A stretch of DNA of 38,157 bases, taken from assembly GCA_026417495.1 (NCBI GenBank), contig JAOADD010000026.1, positions 1 through 38,157 on the forward strand. The letters are read 5' to 3'. This DNA comes from Ignavibacteria bacterium. GTDB taxonomy: Bacteria > Bacteroidota > Ignavibacteria > Tepidaquicellales > Tepidaquicellaceae. Positions 34,401-38,157 of the stretch are shown here, in pieces. Position 1 is the stretch's first letter; each line of letters starts with the position of its first letter. The notes under the pieces were generated by a model. That model was not told the DNA's origin. It worked only from the letters and a program-made list of their open reading frames with translations, and did not search any database. The position numbers were made by a program, and so were the translations under genes.

Positions 34401-36388
34401 TTTGCAGAAGCAATCAAATCCACATCTTCATCAGGAGTCATAATGAAAGCTTTACATATTTCACCTTTTTTATAGGAATCTTTATCAAAAACGATTTGTA
34501 GACTTCTCTGATCTTGGCTATACCACCACCAAGTATCACCACTATAAACATAAAAAGAAGTTGAAGATGTTATTTCATTTCCCCTTTCATCTAATGCTGT
34601 CAACTTTGCTTCATAATACCCTTCAGAACCCGAAGAAGGGATTTCATAATATTCGATTGATTTTCCATCAGATTTTGTTCTACCTCTAATAGTTTTGACT
34701 AATTCTTTATTAACATTTTTATCGTCATAATACCAACTGTACTTTGTTTTGAAAATTTCCAGTTTATAATCTGTTTCAATTGGCTTTTCACTGAAATTAA
34801 GAGCGTTAATGTTGAAATCAACTGTTTCACCAGGTTTATAAAAATATTTACCAGTTTTAATATTAGTATAGAACCCACCACGAGTCACAAAAATAGTAGA
34901 TACACCAGAAATCTCCCTCCTTGACTTATCAACGACTCTTGCTTGAATAATATATTTATAATCAGTGTAATAATCTCTCCACCACCACCAGTAATTTGGA
35001 TATTCTTCTTTGAAATCTTCATTAATATTATATTGAAAATCAAATTTTCCATTTTTATCCAGTTTACCCTTACCACTAAAAATCATTTGTGCTCCTGTAA
35101 AATCATTTTCGACCTCACTATAAAATTCATTGTCTTCATACCACCATGCATAATCAGTAAATTTCCACCACGGAGTAAAGTATCTAATTTTATAAATATT
35201 ATACTCAACATCCGCTTCACTAACAGGGTTACCGAAAAAATATACAGCTGAGATAGAAGCTTTGAGTTCATCTTTTCCATAGTATTGACTCTTATCCGTA
35301 GATACCGTTACTTTGTACTCAGGTTTTTTGTACTGCTCAACAGTAAAAGATTTATTGTATATTTTGTTTTCTGATATAGTAATATATATAATGTAATCAC
35401 CAAGATTAGCATCATCATCAATTTTATAAGAACCACTTATACTACCATTTTCATTTGAAAACATTTTTGTTTCATATACTGTTTGACCTTTAGGATCATT
35501 TATTTTTACATTAACTTCTTTATTTGCAAATGATTTAAATCCATAAATATCTTTCTCTTTGATAGTTGCTTTAAATAAAACTTCACTTCCAGTTCTGTAT
35601 ACAGGTTGCTGTGTTGTTATATAAACAGAATAAATTTCATCAGGAAACATATAGAATGCGTAAGGGTTGGATATTATTAATTGGTTATCTTTACTACCAA
35701 TTAATAAAACATTCACTCCCCCCTTGTTAATCTCTTTATAATCAGGTGAATACTCTCCATAAAGAATACCATTTTTTGTGTTACCTTTAAATTTTGACTT
35801 TCCGTTCTGGAAAAATTCTAATTCTGCATCATTAATTGGTTCACCAGTTTTTCTATCAACAACGAAAGCAAGAAAATTATTGTTACCAACTTCTGAAATT
35901 ACACCAAATGGAGATACAATAAATCCTGTGTAAGCGATAAATCTACCTGACTTAACCTGTACAATATATGCCCCTATATCAAATTTACCTAATTCAACAA
36001 ATTCATTTATGTAATAATAATAATAATCTTTTTTAGAGGTAAATTTTTTTGTAATAGACTTTACTTCTTCAGTATAATAAATGAGATTTGAACTATCTTT
36101 TCCGATTGTACTTATGTAATATGTAGAAGACTGATTAGAATAGAAATTAACAATGTTTTTTATTCTTAGAATTTTAAACTCAAATTTCTTAGTTTTTTGA
36201 GGACTTTTTTCAGAATAATCGTAGGAATAAATTTGCAATGATGCTTTCTCCCCAGGATAATATAAATTTGTCATTTGTACACTGAAAGAATTAACTTCTT
36301 CTTCTGTTTGTGATAAAACTTTATTATGAGATAAAGTTCCAATAATTATAAGAGCAAAAAGAACTAAAACAAATTTTTTACTTTTCAT
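31406..36388 (-). CDS. Alpha-2-macroglobulin family protein with thioester motif
   Basis: 1660 residues. A signal peptide (1-27, ending KVLSQ) has no lipobox, so this is a soluble periplasmic or secreted form. MG-type segments are recognisable, for example TTQQPVYRTGSEVLFKATI (from about 260). A carboxypeptidase-regulatory-like Ig insert begins at about 820 (GTIRGTLFDKDKKPVAGA), and an MG7-type signature LTEWRMTARVITEDTKVG lies near 985. The thioester motif C1172-V-E-Q1175 in YPYGCVEQT is intact, so covalent trapping of attacking proteases is possible. An acidic/basic linker near 925-960 may be the bait region. The usual partner gene pbpC is not adjacent; the neighbour downstream is the LTxxQ protein gene. 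Confidence 0.92.
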   Translation of the reverse strand: MKSKKFVLVLFALIIIGTLSHNKVLSQTEEEVNSFSVQMTNLYYPGEKASLQIYSYDYSEKSPQKTKKFEFKILRIKNIVNFYSNQSSTYYISTIGKDSSNLIYYTEEVKSITKKFTSKKDYYYYYINEFVELGKFDIGAYIVQVKSGRFIAYTGFIVSPFGVISEVGNNNFLAFVVDRKTGEPINDAELEFFQNGKSKFKGNTKNGILYGEYSPDYKEINKGGVNVLLIGSKDNQLIISNPYAFYMFPDEIYSVYITTQQPVYRTGSEVLFKATIKEKDIYGFKSFANKEVNVKINDPKGQTVYETKMFSNENGSISGSYKIDDDANLGDYIIYITISENKIYNKSFTVEQYKKPEYKVTVSTDKSQYYGKDELKASISAVYFFGNPVSEADVEYNIYKIRYFTPWWKFTDYAWWYEDNEFYSEVENDFTGAQMIFSGKGKLDKNGKFDFQYNINEDFKEEYPNYWWWWRDYYTDYKYIIQARVVDKSRREISGVSTIFVTRGGFYTNIKTGKYFYKPGETVDFNINALNFSEKPIETDYKLEIFKTKYSWYYDDKNVNKELVKTIRGRTKSDGKSIEYYEIPSSGSEGYYEAKLTALDERGNEITSSTSFYVYSGDTWWWYSQDQRSLQIVFDKDSYKKGEICKAFIMTPDEDVDLIASAKTENVLYYKNLKSNKKSAVIEFLIDDKFNSGFAFTVSYVKNFQLYTETKKVNVIPEDKFLTVELLPSKYSYKPREEGELKIRVVDFKGNPVGNAEVSLGIVDESIYSIKEDKTKDVRQFFYSSLKSFINTSFNVPSTIYGYSRLISIYEHFNLKSAKESELGTIRGTLFDKDKKPVAGAIIVIDDEFYADKTSITGEFEFKLPEGEYEISVFMGDEKSDAVAKIKIKKGEIKTIKLYTEKDLNKYINIEQKQLEVETVRPLDGEKDREVYVKKEEKKVKGDDKLVLPEVRSDFRDAIVWLPFIRTDKDGCAYINVKYPDNLTEWRMTARVITEDTKVGQVIAKVVTRKDLLVRMETPRFLQSDDELSITTIIHNYLNNEKYTKVKFSVNGVKLIGDSIKEINLQSNSEQSIDWKIKVDNPYGYAKLYCEALTNEESDAVEINVPLQPRGLEMVNMIVSDISEDWKTETKSFTIPDYIDIRSAGIKFSVSPSIASTLLTSLDELVGYPYGCVEQTMSRFLPSIVVAEAFKKLDVPLSDKTKKELPDMVNQGLKRLYSMQHSDGGWGWWINDNSNPYMTAYVVYGLTIAKNAGYDIKNGVYSKGLSALKSLYNSADNNVTKAYILYVLSLSEDKDSKFIEKELLNIKYKDINDYARSLIALSYLNIGDKTSALIEIDKLTETAKKVGEELVYWECSNFRYTWQEDKVQTTAMALKALVNIKPDSPLIEKTVRWLLMHRKGMSWRSTQETALIVYSLIDYLMISNELQPDFVVKVFLNNEIIYEKPFTKNDIYKKDSILKIPYFKINKGINEIKLEKSGKGKLYFSGNVYFFDNSASIKATENWFRVEREYYRLEKYSHYAEDKITYRKKYFGGEVNSGDIIFVKLKVYSKEKELYYFMLEEPIPAGCEVVKDDWAYQIEDEKNYEGYKYYFWRWWYADKDIRDNKITFFATYLYGGEHEFSYLMRAQIPGMYFVNPSRAMLMYYPEINGNTSDLRITIKE

Positions 36389-36554
36389 TTTATAATATTT
36401 TATAATTTAATTTTCAAATTACCAACAGGAATCTATATTTTATAGTCAAAATTTTTCTCTATGTTCCCAATATAGCTTTTAAAATTCTTGTGAAAAATTC
36501 ATTGTTATGAACATAATAAAACTTTATTTTGTTTATAAATAAAATAAAAAAATT

Positions 36555-36791
36555 ATGGCAAAACCAAAAATCGCTCAAAAATCACCCTACATTTTGGACA
36601 TAAAACCAGGAAAATATTGGTGGTGTGCATGTGGGTTATCCACAAATCAACCATTTTGTGACGGTTCTCATAAAGATACAGAATTTACTCCTATGGAAAT
36701 AGATATAACTGAGGAGAAAACTGTTGCATGGTGCGGTTGCAAACACTCTTCTAATGGTTGTTTCTGTGATGGCACTCACAAAGATTTATAA
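36555..36791 (+). CDS. Double CDGSH iron-sulfur domain protein
   Basis: 78 residues, soluble. The first motif C24-A-C26-x2-S29-x3-P33-x-C35-D-G-S-H39 is a complete CDGSH [2Fe-2S] site with three Cys and one His ligand. The second, C60-G-C62 ... C71-D-G-T-H75, keeps the ligands but has C69 where the first has proline. Each motif should hold one labile cluster with roles in electron or cluster transfer. The WWCACGLSTNQPFCDGSH block is diagnostic. It stands alone, divergent from the alpha-2-macroglobulin gene, with the hydrolase gene 51 bp downstream. Confidence 0.93.
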   Translation: MAKPKIAQKSPYILDIKPGKYWWCACGLSTNQPFCDGSHKDTEFTPMEIDITEEKTVAWCGCKHSSNGCFCDGTHKDL

Positions 36792-36842
36792 AACTGCATT
36801 TTAAAAATACTACACAAGTATAGAAGCATAATATATTTTTAT

Positions 36843-37631
36843 ATGAAAGAAAAAATCATTGATGGAATAACTATTTTTGACTATGAAGGTAGTGGAGAAA
36901 TATTGTTATTTATACATGCATTTCCACTTACCAGTAAAATGTGGGATAAACAAGTTAATTATTTCAAAGAAAATTTCAGAGTTATTACTTATGATGTACG
37001 AGGTTTAGGAAAAAGCCAACAGAAGAATAATCAATTTACCCTTGAAGAGTATGCAAATGATTTAATAGAAATATGTAATAAAATGCAAATAACTAAAATT
37101 AATGCTTGCGGGTTATCAATGGGAGGTTATATAATTTTAAGAGCATTGGAAAAAAAGTCAGAATTATTTTCAAGGGTGATACTTGCTGATACTCGTGCAG
37201 AAAGAGATACAGATGAAGGTCTTATCATGCGTTCAAATGCAATAATTGATATTAAAAATGGGAAAATAGAAAATGTCTTAAATGATTATCTAAAAAAATT
37301 ACTATCAGAAAAAAATTACAATAATTCTGAAATTAGAAATTATATTTTTAATATGATGAAAAGTAACTCTGCTGAGGGAATCATAGGGGCTATATTAGCA
37401 ATTGCAACAAGAACATCAACTCTGAAATTTTTAACTAATATAGATATCCCTGCATTAATATTAGTAGGAGAATATGACTCATTGACACCATTAAATTACG
37501 CACAAGACATGAAAAATGCATTGAGGGACTCAACACTAGCTATAATCCCAAATTCAGGACATTTAAGCAACATAGAAAATCCTGATTATTTTAACGATAT
37601 TGTTAATGATTTTCTTACTAAAAAAAATTAA
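36843..37631 (+). CDS. Alpha/beta-hydrolase fold enzyme
   Basis: 262 residues. The oxyanion segment HAFPLTSKMWD follows strand LLFIHAF. The nucleophile elbow is G90-L-S92-M-G94, the acid is D212 in VGEYDSLTP, and the catalytic histidine is H240 in NSGHLSNIE. Length and motifs fit the 3-oxoadipate enol-lactonase/pimeloyl-ester-esterase-like group of esterases. The natural substrate is unknown. There is no signal peptide, so it is cytoplasmic. It follows the CDGSH gene by 51 bp and may share its transcript, and it is convergent with the partial gene at the right edge (17-bp gap, no terminator visible). Confidence 0.88.
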   Translation: MKEKIIDGITIFDYEGSGEILLFIHAFPLTSKMWDKQVNYFKENFRVITYDVRGLGKSQQKNNQFTLEEYANDLIEICNKMQITKINACGLSMGGYIILRALEKKSELFSRVILADTRAERDTDEGLIMRSNAIIDIKNGKIENVLNDYLKKLLSEKNYNNSEIRNYIFNMMKSNSAEGIIGAILAIATRTSTLKFLTNIDIPALILVGEYDSLTPLNYAQDMKNALRDSTLAIIPNSGHLSNIENPDYFNDIVNDFLTKKN

Positions 37632-37648
37632 TTTTATTAATTAACTAA

Positions 37649-38157
37649 TTATAACTCTGCAACGAACTCCCTATCTTGAGTTATGATTCGGATTTTTATA
37701 TGTTTAGTCTCATCTGATTGAATTGTTCCCCAAAGTAGTGCCAATTGTTGGAGTTGAACATCAGGTTTATATTTCGCAGAAAGCCCAATCACAACTTCTC
37801 TAACACCAAGTAATTTCGCTGTGTTCATAATAGAATAAAAAGCATTATTCGTTGGTATAATAACAGTAATAACTGGTTTACCAATTTTTTCAGAAACATC
37901 TACAACATTACTGAACAATTCCCTTTCGTCTTCCTGTAAATCTCTATCAACAAAAGTAGTATATTTATCTGTAAAAACTCTTCCAATCATAACGATTACA
38001 TCAGTTTTTTCCGTATCTGTTTCATTTAAGACTTTTTGGAGATGATTTAAATTATTGGGATCTTTTACAGCAACAAGAACTCTATCATTTAATTCACTCC
38101 CTATAGCTTGAGGAGAAATTTCATATTCATCTTCAAGATTAAAATGTTCTAAAACTC
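37649..38157 (-). CDS. C-terminal part of a gene with a universal-stress-protein-like domain (5' end beyond the window)
   Basis: The minus-strand frame is open from the right edge to the stop at 37649, giving 169 complete codons, so the N-terminus is missing. The sequence DRVLVAVKDPNNLNHLQKVL, later VVMIGRVF, and VREVVIGLSAKYKPD show a UspA-like alpha/beta fold. In Bacteroidota and relatives such a domain is often the cytoplasmic tail of an APC-family amino-acid permease, and the segment TEKTDVIVM fits that tail. The identity of the missing N-terminal domain is inference. Confidence 0.65.
   Translation of the reverse strand, partial: VLEHFNLEDEYEISPQAIGSELNDRVLVAVKDPNNLNHLQKVLNETDTEKTDVIVMIGRVFTDKYTTFVDRDLQEDERELFSNVVDVSEKIGKPVITVIIPTNNAFYSIMNTAKLLGVREVVIGLSAKYKPDVQLQQLALLWGTIQSDETKHIKIRIITQDREFVAEL

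Overview
The window is AT-rich and densely coding, on both strands. It looks like a chromosome segment from the Bacteroidota/FCB group, most plausibly an Ignavibacteria- or Chlorobi-like lineage. The reasons are a protein ending in a type IX secretion (T9SS) sorting domain with the YPNPFNP motif, a TonB-dependent receptor, A-rich leaders almost without Shine-Dalgarno sequences, a few TAnnTTTG promoter-like elements, a serine-palmitoyltransferase-like enzyme, and BatA-like and DUF4190 proteins. I see no phage, transposon, integrase or CRISPR array, and I did not find a clear new defence or mobile system. This is mostly core genome with some little-studied accessory genes.

Layout. 1-3647 (minus): a MarR regulator, an isopenicillin-N-epimerase-like aminotransferase and an exported zinc metallopeptidase cut by the left edge, tightly coupled behind one promoter with a possible operator. 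3874-9554 (plus): a small four-cysteine protein, tRNA-Leu(TAG) just ahead of clpX, then alaS and a sugar-phosphate nucleotidyltransferase. 9566-11969 (minus): a BatA-like von Willebrand protein and a DUF4190 membrane protein. 12060-16863 (plus): thiamine pyrophosphokinase, a sodium:solute symporter and a patatin-Omp85 outer-membrane protein, apparently one operon. 16910-18202: purB, ending convergently on lexA.

18197-22293 (minus) is a cobalamin unit. A promoter-like box, a cobalamin riboswitch and a strong intrinsic terminator precede a BtuB-like receptor, then cobO and a gamma-carbonic-anhydrase-like protein, then lexA. This reads as B12 salvage: import, then adenosylation. 22307-24950 (minus) is a four-gene operon: serine-palmitoyltransferase-like enzyme, lipoprotein, archaeal-type P-loop kinase and dCMP deaminase. 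Divergent from it are an extended SDR (epimerase-like) and argS, whose 3' end carries a bidirectional terminator.

27748-36388 (minus) encodes envelope proteins: a large T9SS-sorted protein with an N-terminal membrane segment, an exported LTxxQ/CpxP-like protein with a lysine/glutamate tail, and a 1660-residue alpha-2-macroglobulin that keeps the CxEQ thioester motif. At the right end are a double-CDGSH iron-sulfur protein, an alpha/beta hydrolase and the 3' part of a gene with a universal-stress-like C-terminus. The best leads are the putative vitamin-uptake role of the symporter, the sphingolipid-like pair, and the archaeal-type kinase coupled to dCMP deaminase.
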